In this document: positions 1-10,478 of the stretch, one piece after another
How positions within the stretch are numbered: the first letter of the stretch is position 1
Layout of the letters: every line of letters starts with the position of its first letter
From: Stemphylium vesicarium
Taxonomy: Eukaryota; Ascomycota; Dothideomycetes; Pleosporales; Pleosporaceae
Reading direction: 5' to 3'
Length of the DNA stretch: 64,000 nucleotides
Assembly: GCA_004380135.1 (NCBI GenBank)
Contig: QXCR01000050.1
Coordinates: forward strand, 124,001-188,000
Made by a program: the position numbers and the translations under genes
Notes under the pieces: model-generated
What the model was told of the DNA's origin: nothing
Seen by the model: only the letters and a program-made list of their open reading frames with translations
Database searches by the model: none

Positions 1-363
1 CTACCCCTGCATGTCCTAGGCTGCACGAGCCGCAAGGGCCCAAGATAGACGATCCAATTCCGCTAAACATCTAGACCTCCCGCAGGATTTGCTGACTTGC
101 ATTGCGATCAACCCGTGATTGGACAGAAAGAGGCGGTCCCTGCCAGAGGCGCAAGGCTGCATCAATCGCCTAAGGGGAAACGAAATACGACTGAACCCTT
201 TGCATGACCGGTGAACCAGCCGTGTTCAACGGCGTGGTGCTTGGTCGTGCTTAAGATGAGGCCGTCGCCCTGGTGTTCCAAAGGGCGACCTTACATACCT
301 TGGTAATACTTAATTTTCGCGTTTCGCGACCCACGATCTTTCACCTTCTAAGCAAGCGACAAG
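1..363. other. Gene-free stretch, 5' flank of first gene
   Basis: No convincing coding region. A 72-codon frame from 273 overlaps the true first exon in another phase and is ignored. The stretch presumably holds the promoter and leader of the membrane glycoprotein starting at 364. Confidence 0.4.
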
Positions 364-2141
364 ATGGCTGCTCGATATGCCCTCGTGGCTATCGCCAGTG
401 CCGCTGTTGCGAGCGCGCAATTTTCTGCTTCTGCCGATCCTACTTCGGCCTTTTGGACACACACAGTGCGCTATATGGAGCAAGTCACTGAAACCCCGTA
501 CACATACACGTACTACGATAACAGTGTGACCACCGACACCTGGACGGCAACCCGCACGATCAAAGACGGAGTCACTCCTACTGCCTCTCCGTACACCGCC
601 TACACGTCTTGGGACTACTACAATGAAAACCTCGCGATCGTGGATGAGTACTATACCTCTGGCGTAGTAGCCGAGTCTGATCTAAGCACATCAACTCCGT
701 ATGACTATTATTCGACGACGAATAATGGTTTAGAGAGAACGACCTCTACAAGTATCGACTTCAGAATGCCAGTCACCATGACGGCGCCTGCGTCCTGTCC
801 CACCGTGTGTATGTGTCGATGGCCCCTCCGCCATATCGTGAACCTGATAAGCTGACTCCACCGCCAGTCACTGTTACGACTGCCGCCCCTGTTTATGTTC
901 CAACAGAGGTGACCGCGCAGGTATCTCCAACTTCCGTTGAAACGTCCTCGGAGGCTTCTACGTACGGCAATTATGTCTACATTTTTGAGACGTGGTATCT
1001 GACCGAAGGCGCGGCACCTTTCACTTCCACCTCGGATCTAACTTACGAGTATTATATCGCGTCATGTTCTACACCACCAGTAGACTATTCGTACACGGGC
1101 TACGAATCTTACACAGGCTACGCATACCCTACTGGTTCGACCTACGATTCTGGCAACGACGGTGATAGCTCCTACTATGGCGACGATTGTTACTACTACT
1201 CCAGCTATTACTGCAGATCATACGTCGGATACTGGGTCATCATTGTCGCCACTGTCATCCCTGGCCTGTTTCTACTTGGCTTTCTCGAGTCTTGGCTTTG
1301 GTTCCGCCGCCTCATGCTTGGCAAGAGCGCTATGCGGTTTGGTACTGTATGCTGGGTTCTGATCTCGCTATTCATACTTTGCTTTACTCGCATGCAAGAT
1401 CGTCGCAGCCCTGAGGACCAGAAGCTGCTGGCGGAGAAGTGGAAGAACATGAGCAGTGGAGCGGCATTCAAGGCCTGGTGGAAGTGGGGGTTCCGCCACA
1501 AGTACCCCGAGGAGTTGCTTGGGCAGTTCAGCAAGTCTACCGTCGGCGTTGTGCCACCTGGTCAGCCGTTAAACCCAGCTATGGCTCAAGTACCAGGTGG
1601 GTTCCTGCCTGGTGCGTCTGGTAGCGGTGCTCCCGGTGCTGGAGCGCCTGCTGTCCCTGGTCCGGTCTACTACTACGGCCCTCCACCTCCCGGTTGGGTC
1701 CAAGCACCAAACGGAGGCTTCATGCCTCCGCAAGGCTACATGTACCCTCCACCTCCACAAGCTGGCTACTACGGTGATGCCGCGAAAGACGGGAGTCTGG
1801 TGTCCTCATCCCCAGTGTCGGCAATGGGTCCTTCTCAACAGCAACAACCGATGAGTAATGTGTCACCCGTAACCCCACAAGCTCCTCAGCCCGTACATCC
1901 TGCACCCACGCCTTACGGCGCCCCACCCAATGTCGGTCCTCTTCCAGATACCCCTCCAAGCCCACCGCCTCAAGGGCCTCTTCCCAGCACTCCACCTCCG
2001 GGAACTACACAAGGAGCACCTCAAATCCCTCCCGTGGTCGTAAGCGAGCCGCGAGCTGAGGATGCGCCGGCAGAGCCTTCGACTAGCACCGCAGCCCCGC
2101 ACCCAAAGAACGATCCGAACGACAGAAGCTTGTATGAGTAG
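364..2141 (+). CDS. Tyr/Ser/Thr-rich membrane glycoprotein with proline-rich cytosolic tail
   Basis: Two exons, 364-808 and 868-2141, joined over a 59-nt intron (GTATGT donor, GCTGAC branch site, CAG acceptor), giving 572 residues. The first ~19 residues are a typical signal peptide (hydrophobic run ending in Ala-Ser-Ala-Gln). Residues ~20-270 are very rich in Tyr, Thr and Ser, as in an O-glycosylated ectodomain, and end in a Tyr/Asp/Gly segment with several cysteines. Hydrophobic segments lie at ~272-292 and ~303-323; the tail from ~324 is rich in Pro, Gly and Gln, like a protein-interaction tail. I do not recognise a named family. A cell-surface or wall-sensing role is only inference from this architecture. 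The intron is needed to link the two reading frames. Confidence 0.75.
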
Positions 2142-2646
2142 AGCTTATCAGTTTCTACGCATTTAATGTATGATGATGAAGTAGGAGTGGTTCATGCTGT
2201 AGATTCGAGGGAAGGATCAAGGTAGTCGTTGCATTGTTTCTTGCACGTTTTCATAGTTTAGCATGCAGATACCCACGTCGAACGTTTACTCACATTCGAA
2301 GATTCTATACAATCCCCTCCTATCTGTCTTGAGTAAACCATATCCCAAAACATGAGCTAACTACCCATGCCTAGTCTTTCTCTACTAATTGTTTTTTGCT
2401 GTACGGGTTTTACTTGCTTGAGTGATACATCCAGTGCCACCCCCTTCACCCAAAATTCGCTGCTGAGCACTAGTCCTAGTCAAGGATCCTATCTCTGTCG
2501 ATGTCAAAACCAGAGACTCCTGATATTACGTCTAAGTCAACTCGCTGGAGGTCTAGATCTTCAGCACTTACAATATCAACTTTCTAGACTGTAACGGTTT
2601 GGACCTTGCCAAGATCCACTCCGGTATAAGTTGGGTACGGCTATCG
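2142..2646. other. Intergenic stretch between convergent genes
   Basis: About 500 nt between the 3' ends of the membrane glycoprotein and the minus-strand LRAT-like gene. A 75-codon frame at 2367-2594 has no recognisable features. Probably shared 3' UTR sequence. Confidence 0.4.
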
Positions 2647-3821
2647 CTACCACACTTTATCATCCCACACACGTATATAGCTGCTCTCTTTCGTAGCTAT
2701 ACAATGACAGCGCAGTCCTCCCTCTCTCCTCACACCATTACATAGACTAACCCTAGCTTCGCTTGGTTGGTGTCCCATCAACCTATCCATCACCGCTTTC
2801 ATGGCCTTAGGACCCTCAAACGCAAACTTGAGGTAGTGGTTTGCCAATTCATCGGTAATGTTCCCAGGTAGCACCTTGAAGAGAGATAGGTATTTCTTCC
2901 GACCCTCTGCAGTGTCTGGATCGCATGCTAGCAGTCCTTTTGCCATGTTGAGAAACACATTCACCAGGCCGGCTGTCAAGAGGAAGCATATCAGACTCGA
3001 AGCTACTAATCCCTGCTTCTTGACAGTTCGCCGGAGAGTGGTCCACTGGAAGCTGTGCACATTGAAATCTGACAAAATCCTTTTGAGAACCACCTTCTTC
3101 CCGACTCTGATGTACTGCGTAGCATATTATTTGGCTTGGAATATGTATAAGGCTGGCATTAGGTGCGAAGTGTAGAGAAGCCGTACATGAATCTTGACAA
3201 GTTGATGATTTGCAACTCTATAAGCGAGTAAAGTCCCAAATCGATGACAGTTGTTGAACTCTATGTCGTATGGATATAGCTTCATAAGATCGTAGGCGGC
3301 ACAAGCTACGAGGTCAGATGCAGTGAATGATGGGGTCTGAGAGAAACATACCACTGGTGTAGATCTCCATATCAGTCTTGCTCGTAAAGCCTACATGCTT
3401 GACTTTGACACGGTACATCTCGCCTGTGCGATCCATACACCAATTGCCCGCATTGAACACTACTCTCCCGTTATCTTGATATACGTCATACGTGTACTGT
3501 CCGATGGTGATGGCCCAGTGTTCGGCCATCTGTAAGTGACTAAGAATCTTCAGGCCAACCCCTTTCATTCCATCCTACTTCATCCATGGCCATAGTGGAC
3601 GATCTCTGATGCTTATCTCGCGGGCTTTGCCTTGAGGGTTTGTTTCGACAATTTTCAAAGGGCGGCGGTCGGGAGTATCGACGCGACTGGCAGCATTCGA
3701 CGAGCTGGACTTGATTGATCTGAGAAGACGCTACCACGCCTATCGACTGGATCGCATGCGGCTTTGCGGTACGTGACAAGCATATTGATATGACAAGCAA
3801 GATGACCAAAAAATAAGCCAT
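2647..3821 (-). CDS. LRAT/NlpC-like thiol-fold protein, probably secreted
   Basis: Conserved part in three exons, 3529-3352, 3305-3187 and 3114-2647, all phases consistent (254 residues from the Met of Met-Ala-Glu-His-Trp). A His in 'AEHWAITIG' near the domain start, a Tyr-x-Val-Tyr-x-Asp strand and a Cys in 'NNCHRFG' match the His...Cys pattern of LRAT/NlpC-type domains that fungi carry as unnamed proteins. An upstream exon 3821-3579 starts with a strong signal peptide ('MAYFLVILLVISICLS') and can be joined in phase over a 49-nt intron (3530-3578), giving 335 residues. The signal-bearing start is less certain than the internal Met. The C-terminal third has a hydrophobic segment and no recognised domain. 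A hydrolase or acyltransferase activity is possible but not shown. Confidence 0.6.
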
Positions 3822-4458
3822 TCCATGGTGTTTAATTTTATATGAGGATTATAGATGGATGAGAGTGTAGCGGAAATTAGTCTGACTTGGATCTCGGGTC
3901 ACAGCGAACATAAGTAGTCAGCTCAAAGTCAGCAGTGGTTTTGCGGTACAGCTTCACAATGTGGCATTGGATTCACCGGTCCAGACGACTTTGTTGCTTT
4001 TCTTTGACGGTCCGCCAATAGGCTGCCTCCGCGGACGCATGGTTGGAGTCAGACGCCTCCTGCAGCTGAGACCCGGCGTGCCATCGTCGACATCTGTTGC
4101 AGTATAGAATGCAGTGAAAACAAAAGTGCATTGTATTGTGTTCTGCTGCTCGTGCGGACCTTAAGAAGGCCAGCAGCAGGGTCTGTTTACATGACGTTTC
4201 TATGATATAGCTGAGGTAAGAGGTACTCGATAAGGGAGGAAGCTGCACCAGAACACCAGCACGTGATCTGCTTCTCCTCATAACCGCGACAACATCGCTA
4301 CAATATCTTGATGCGCGCACTACCCGATCTGACATGGCGAAGTAGCACAGCCTAGCTGCGCAGCAGAAGACTGCTGCTGTCTGAACATCAACGTGCAAAA
4401 AAGGGAGCTGTCGTTCCGTCTATGTCCACACCTTCCGTAACCTCAGTCATTCCCAAAC
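3822..4458. other. Divergent intergenic stretch
   Basis: Lies between two divergently oriented genes and is probably promoter sequence. A minus-strand 141-codon frame (3973-4398) is rich in Arg, Ser and Cys with no domain; I regard it as chance. Confidence 0.35.
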
Positions 4459-5454
4459 ATGAACCTCAATCCACTTTTTACCAGAAAACTCGCCATAGAC
4501 ATGAAGACCATCCAATCGACCATGGCCGATGGAATTTCGAGCTTACTTGATCATTTCCCTGACCAACCAAACGTGCGGCTCCAAGCAGACACCGTCCGAA
4601 ACTTTCTAGAGAAGGAACTCGAGACCCCTGTTCTGGGCAAGATGCATGGCTGGCTATGGATTTGCGCTACAAAGAATAGCAAGCGCATCGATCCTTTGCA
4701 TCAACAGGCGTTCAAGGGTCAAACCATCATACCAATAGAGGATCCAGCTCTGCATCTGATCTGGTTCAGAGACAGCATCTGTACCAAGCCTATCCCGCTT
4801 GCGCTCTTGAACCATTACTTCTGGAGGCTGTACCTGAACGGATCAGGCGATGAAGTTGATCGGAAAATTGTGCTAGGGTTCCTTCGATCTTACAGACGTC
4901 TCGTTCGACATCCCTCAGACTTCAAAATCGCTATGAACAGAGGACTGATACCACCGACAACAACCTGGCTGCAATGGACACGATTCATCGAGGGGTTCGG
5001 ATTACTTTGTGATGTTCAAGTCGCAAATCGGCATCATTTTGGCTAGATTAGGCTTAGTCGACTAAATATACTTATTCGTTTTCTGCGCTCTCGCCAGTCG
5101 ACCGAGATTGAAAACAACCGCCACTGCTACACGACGCGTTGGTACACGGCGGATTACTCGGAGAAGTTCGTGGGACCGGGTCTGTTCGTCTTTGCGTCCG
5201 TATCCTTACTCTTGTCAGCGATGCAAGTCATCTTAAGTCTGCCAACTGAGATCGATACGCGAACATGGGTGAAAGAGACTACAAGCCTCTCACTCGCATT
5301 CTAGGGCTTCTGCGTCACGGTACTCGTACTCTTAGCCTTTTCGTGGCTGCTCTTGCTAGCTGGACCTATTTTCTATATGGTAGCGCAGCAGGTGTTTGGG
5401 TACGACAAGAAGAAGAAGCTCGACAGGAACATGAATCAGCCAGAGCACCCCTAG
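4459..5454 (+). pseudogene. DUF6601-like membrane protein gene with two in-frame TAG codons
   Basis: One continuous frame of 332 codons, including the terminal TAG at 5452-5454, broken by TAG at 5044-5046 and again near 5308. There is no frameshift. Before, between and after the stops the protein is well conserved in style: 'VRLQADTVRNFLEKELETPV' near the N-terminus, a His-Gly-Trp-Leu-Trp motif, 'FLRSYRRLVRHPSDF', and two hydrophobic helices at the C-terminus ('FVFASVSLLLSAMQV' and a second around 5310-5390). The arrangement matches the fungal DUF6601-like family as I remember it. In relatives the first stop sits at a Gln (CAG) and the second at a Trp (TGG), so both are C-to-T type transitions. 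It could be a young pseudogene, a readthrough gene, or a gene rescued by splicing; I see no suitable GT-AG intron. Confidence 0.7.
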
Positions 5455-6825
5455 TCAGATATTGGTCTCAAATATAATTAGATCCTTGCGACTATACCTC
5501 GCAGATCTACAAGTTCATGTTGTGCGCTGGGACCTAATCTTCGATGCGTGTTTACAAATAGTGCAACCTACCCAATATGAGGCGCGATTTGGACCCCGAA
5601 TCGCGCTGAAATAGGCTTAGCCCTAGGGTTTCCCCCTCCCGAGGTCCTAATTCAGTAGCGCGTACCCCCCGAATCGCAAGCTTCGGCCCCCCTAATGCAT
5701 TAGAACGCAGCGCTCTACGCAGCTTTTAGCTTATACGAACTCTACTCAGAATCACTTTCGCAAGCGATTTTCCACGGCGTAGCTAGGTGCAGCGACAATT
5801 TCGTTGTATAGGGTTATGAAATTACCCAAGTAAGGTTCTTTAGGCGATGGAGCTGCGAGTGTAGGATAGTCGCGCGACCGCGCCGTAGTAGACAGACAGC
5901 TACAATGGTAAACCGCGCACACACTGCCCGCTAAGCAGCGTCGGACCATAGCACTTCGAGCCAGCGCCTTCCCTTCTCGAAATTCGAGGCTATCGACGCC
6001 ATGGTGTTGGAGGCTTGCGTTAGCAATCAAGCATTGTCCTTCTAGTTCCGGCGCCGACGCTCTTCTCAAAGTCACTTGAAAGAGTAATCTCGCCTTCTAC
6101 TACTGCAAGCGCTAATGAAAAAACACATATAGTATGTCCGAATATGCGTTTCTGCTATTGTTTTTGAACCAGGTCTCTGAATTAACAACTCCTGATGAGA
6201 ACAATAAGAGCCACAGACTTCGTGGTTCGGACATCAGGTCTCCGAAAGGTGGCGGAAGGAAATGTTGTAGAGGAGATTGGGAAGTCTGCACATGAATGTG
6301 AAAAGACAGGTTGATGAGACTTGACTACGCTGTGTTCCTTCAAGCGGCTGTGAGTCATGCGTAATGCTTTGGCGATCGGTATGATTGAAGAAAGCCTTCG
6401 GGTTACACCGAGTTGGTGTCACACCACAGACACCCAGGGTTGGCAAATCACCTTGGCAGTTTGCGAGAGGGTGCGTTTGAGCGGACAAAAAAGAGCTTAA
6501 GGAGGCCTTATGAGATCCAGGGCTTGTGACTTCGACACTGACACGGCAAAGCCACGTACCGCAATTACCCGGTACACAAGCTCGCCTGTGCTCAGGTATG
6601 AGAAGAGTCCGATATTACTGCGCAATGAGCATCCTGCGATCTACCTCTTTCTTGCTCTGACTCCAGCCTTAAGTCAGACATCTATACCCCACGTCACCTA
6701 CCCTTCACCCACGATATTTATCATTCACCACACAAAACCTGCCTTTCTCAATTAACACCTATCATTAACCAAGTCTTCCATGCATACAGCTCATCAATCC
6801 ACTGCTTCCCTCCCCATCACGCAAC
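5455..6825. other. Gene-poor stretch, possible degraded repeat
   Basis: No supported gene over ~1.4 kb. Minus-strand frames at 5752-6075 (107 codons) and 6234-6488 have no recognisable motif. The part around 5570-5720 contains two copies of a CCGAATCGC-like core amid C-runs and could be an old repeat, but I cannot define ends or target duplications. Confidence 0.35.
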
Positions 6826-7311
6826 ATGATCTGCTTCGCCCCACTTGCCTCGTTGCTCTGCCGTTGCGGAGTGAAACAAGTCATCAAAAACCGCAATTTG
6901 GCCAAAACACACATCAAAGGAGACAAAAAGGAGTCTCTATCTTATATATTCCCGTTGTCCGAACTCTTTGCTTACACCGAAGGCGTAGAGTCACAACACG
7001 GCGAATCTCGTATCTATGGAAGACAACGGCCAGTATGACGAATACTGCTCGCGAGTCCGACCGAGGAAATCGGCGCTGATGATCGCTTAGCTATTGAGCA
7101 GGTTTATAATCGCTAAATCTTTTGGAGGTTTGACAGGAACTGTGAGAAGGGCAAGATTGTGCTTTTTGTGGAAAGAGGATACAGAGGTGGAGGGGCCGAG
7201 AGGAATGTGGCATGGCAGTTTGATCGCGAGTTTTGGAATATGCTGGATGCTATCGAAGGACGGGCAGAACCTGCCGCGGGCGTTTACGTGAGTGGGTATG
7301 GTTGTGGGTAG
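6826..7311 (+). pseudogene. Possible decayed unknown gene (two in-frame stops)
   Basis: A single frame of 162 codons from an ATG at 6826 to TAG at 7309-7311, broken by TGA at 7036-7038 and TAA at 7114-7116. The last third ('GKIVLFVERGYRGGG', 'WQFDREFWNMLDAIEG') looks like real protein, more so than the competing frame at 7094-7291. An intron starting GTATGA at 7034 with a CTGAT-type branch site could remove the first stop but then enters the other frame. I do not recognise the protein. It could also be a small gene with an unusual exon structure. Confidence 0.25.
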
Positions 7312-8209
7312 AAATCAGGTGTGCTAATAGATTTGGGAGAGGTTGTAGGTATTAGCAAGATATCTGGATAGGTTAATAGATAGTACTCAGGTGGGCTTCT
7401 AGTTTCGCGCGACGCTCTTGTCTCGAATTGCACTCGCGCGTGTGGCACCTTAGCGATAACAATCTCGTCCATCTAGACACCTGTGTGTTCATATACGGCT
7501 CTTCCGCAGTCCCTCACAACCAGAGATACATTAAACAGCATAGTGGTCCACATTGAAAACCCAACCAAGCTAGTCGTTGTACGAACTGTAGCGAACCGGC
7601 AACTCGAATTAATCTCACTAATCTTCGGCCTCCGCACCCGCCGGGGTATGAACGTGTAGCTCAACGTCAGCTAGAACTAGTTAAACTATATGTTCGTCAC
7701 CTCACTTCCATAGTAAAGATTATCGCTTTGCGAATAAGCCCTTTTGTTTAGGGCATAGACAGCGCGGTTTCAGCTACCCCGGTACACGCGCCCGAACTTC
7801 AGGGCCGACTCATCGATTCTGCTTTCTTGTAAGCTATATAGATATCACAAGAAGTTTACTTTGTACATTAATTACGGAAGATATCTTATGTCTTTGTGAT
7901 TTAGGGCTAACTCGAGCCGCCCTGCACTGTCGCCGTGGCGCAACGGATGAAGCCAGCCACCCCTTCCCCGGGCGTAACTGCCGCTCCAAAATCCACAAAC
8001 AGCATCGGACCGATCTCGCGATGACGTAAGCCCTAATTCACCAAGTACCAGCAAAATAAACTCAACGGTGATAGCTTACATCGTATAGCTTACATCGCGA
8101 CTTGCCGTCAGGCAAAGCTCCTATGTTCCCAGGAGTACAAGAACAGCCCCCAAAGCATAGAATGCAATCGAGGGTGCCCGTGTACATCGTCGTAAGCCAG
8201 CCCGTCGAT
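7312..8209. other. Intergenic stretch upstream of CFEM receptor
   Basis: No supported gene. Around 7945 a string resembling a Pol III A-box (TGGCGCAACGGA) occurs, but no matching anticodon or T-arm follows. The last part is the probable promoter of the receptor gene at 8210. Confidence 0.35.
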
Positions 8210-9977
8210 ATGCTCCTTCAGTCTCCGCACCGAGTGCTTGCCTTCCTCCTGTTGACCAGCGTCTTCTGCCTCACAACAAATACTGCCTCGTTAGAAGATG
8301 CGGCACTGAAGGCATTGAGCCAGATTCCGGCATGCGCCGTAAGATATCCATCGCACGAGAGGAAGATTCTTGTAGCTGACCGGTACACAGCTGGAATGTA
8401 TCAATGAAAAGATGCCTGCCATTGGCTGTACGCCCGTCGACATAGAGTGCCAATGTAGATCCAAGAACTCGACCAACATCTTGCAACCATGCTTGGAAAA
8501 GCAGTGCAGTTACAGTGAGAGCTTCGGTATGTTCATTTTCGTCGCTGTGATTGGAAGCAGTAGCACTCATGTCTTTGCAGCCACGCTCCGTGCCCAAGCC
8601 TCTATTTGCGACAAGCCGCACAATAACCTGTCCAGACCGATTCGGATCGTGGCATACGTGACTGGAATCATACCAATCATCGTGATTGTAATGCGCTTTG
8701 CTTCTCGCTACGTGGGCGGGAACAAGCTTTGGTGGGACGATTGGCTCCATCTAGCATCGGTCGTAAGTGTTCGATAAACAAGTCATTTTCATCTTGCTTA
8801 CAGTTATGGAGATCTTGGTCATTCCTATGACTGTAACCGTGTTACTCACCCTAAGAGCGGGGCTTGGCCATCATATGTGGGACCTGACATACCCACACGT
8901 AGTGGCGATCGGGAAATGGAGTACGCATTTCATCTGTCAGCTCTGATAAGAAACGTACTAACTAGAGATACAGCCTACATTGTAACCATGATCTGGGTTG
9001 TTGAACTAGTTCTCATTAAATACAGCATCCTCTGTCTTTATATTCGCATATTTCCCAACGTCTGGTTGAAGCGCGCGGTCTTTGCCTTTATGGTTTTCAC
9101 CGCTCTGTTCACTATACCCCTCCTCTTTCTTGTGGCGTTTCAATGCATTCCCGTCCACTCTATTTGGAACGTCGAAGAGCAGGGAACGGCGAAATGCGTC
9201 GACTATATCGCCGTCTTGAGACTGATGGTCGTTTACGAAATCATCGCTGAGACCCTCCTCTTCAGTCTTCCTATTCCCATCGTATGGAAGTCGCAGATGA
9301 AGACTGCAAAGAAAATTTTGCTGTTCGTCTTCTTTAGCCTTGGTATATGGTCAGTCTCATCCTGAACATATTCCATTTGTGTGCTCTAACACTTCTCAAG
9401 TGTTATCGTCATGTCTGTCGTGCGTCTGCCATTTTTGAAAGGGGTCGTCGACACTACCGACTCAACTTACACGGTAACCGGCACATCGATTACCGGATTC
9501 ACGACCAGTGGAGTTGCGCATGTATGCGCCGGCGTCCCCACCGTCAGGAACTTGATTCGCTTCTGCAGGAACGGGTTCAAGATGCCGACGAAGGCTTTTT
9601 CGGGCTACGCTAGGGATGCCAGGGGTTGTCACTCTTCGGGCAAACGGAGCCACAAGTCGCTCGAGCATAAGAAGAACGACTTTTTTACGGCGCAGCAGCG
9701 GAGTAAGGCTTCGTCGAGAGGTACGAAGGATCCGTATCGCCTTTCTGCGATCATGGAGACGGAGATTGATGGTAGGGTTGTGGAGCTAAGGGAAATGGAC
9801 GCAACAAATCACGCGTATGCGTTGGATGACAGGGAAGGAGTTGGGGAGCAAGCAGAGAGTGGACGGACCAGGCGTGGGGAAGGTGAGATTCCTACTATTG
9901 TTCGCAAATCTTCGTCGCCCGGGTTGGAGGACTCGGCGTCGCAGAAGAGTATACTGAACCAACACTCTTATGTATAA
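8210..9977 (+). CDS. CFEM-domain Pth11-like integral membrane receptor
   Basis: Six exons, 8210-8338, 8391-8526, 8581-8762, 8812-8920, 8968-9349 and 9401-9977, all in phase, 504 residues. A signal peptide precedes a cysteine-rich CFEM domain (residues ~20-95, eight-cysteine style: 'IPACA', 'LECINEKMPAIGC', 'IECQCRS', 'CLEKQC'). After it come about seven hydrophobic helices with the 'WWDDWLHLASVV' motif and a 'DTTDSTYT' loop typical of fungal Pth11-like seven-helix receptors. The C-terminal ~130 residues are hydrophilic. In plant pathogens this family senses host surfaces; the ligand here is unknown. I chose ATG 8210 because an N-terminal signal peptide starts there. The acceptors at 8811 and 8967 are GAG, less certain than the rest. 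Confidence 0.85.
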
Positions 9978-10478
9978 GAGCAATAGAGGAAAAATGAAGA
10001 GTTGTTACGCAGTCTAGGGAAATTTTTGGGGTGCTATTTATTGTAGTGAGTTTGGTGAATTTATGCGTGATGGAGCTTTGAGTTTGCACCCCAATTTAAA
10101 TCCGAATCTCTGAGTACCATGGTTTGGGTTACAGTTTTGTGATACTTGTTAGGTTTTCTATGGATAGGCGCATACCAACTATACCAACTCTAGAGCTGCA
10201 ATAATGAGCGGTTAGTTTAGTAATATATGTGACGTGCTTGTACATGAGGTTGTTTTCTCAGCCTGACCAATAATTCAAATCCTTTTTTGTTATCCTGCGA
10301 AATGTTCGCGGTCGGTCGAAAATAGCCATCTACAAAATAACCGTGAACTCAAAGCCGAATTAGATATTCAACGTCGATCCATGGTTCAGCCCATAGAATT
10401 TGGGATATTCTGTCTTGAACACAAAGCCTATCAAAAGTTGTTACAGCACCATGTAGACTTCTACCTACTCAGACCATC
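9978..10478. other. Intergenic stretch
   Basis: AT-rich 3' flank of the receptor gene and 5' flank of the next, with no coding frame worth reporting. Confidence 0.4.

Noticed and set aside
3973..4398. 141-codon minus-strand frame
   Set aside because: No motif, Arg/Ser/Cys-rich composition, lies in the promoter space of two divergent genes.
4459..5454. Heavy RIP of the DUF6601-like locus
   Set aside because: Only the two stops fit; the coding sequence is otherwise well preserved and not AT-enriched, so saturating RIP is not supported.
7930..7990. A-box-like string suggesting a tRNA or tRNA-derived SINE
   Set aside because: No anticodon arm, no T-arm with stem, no B-box at the right distance.
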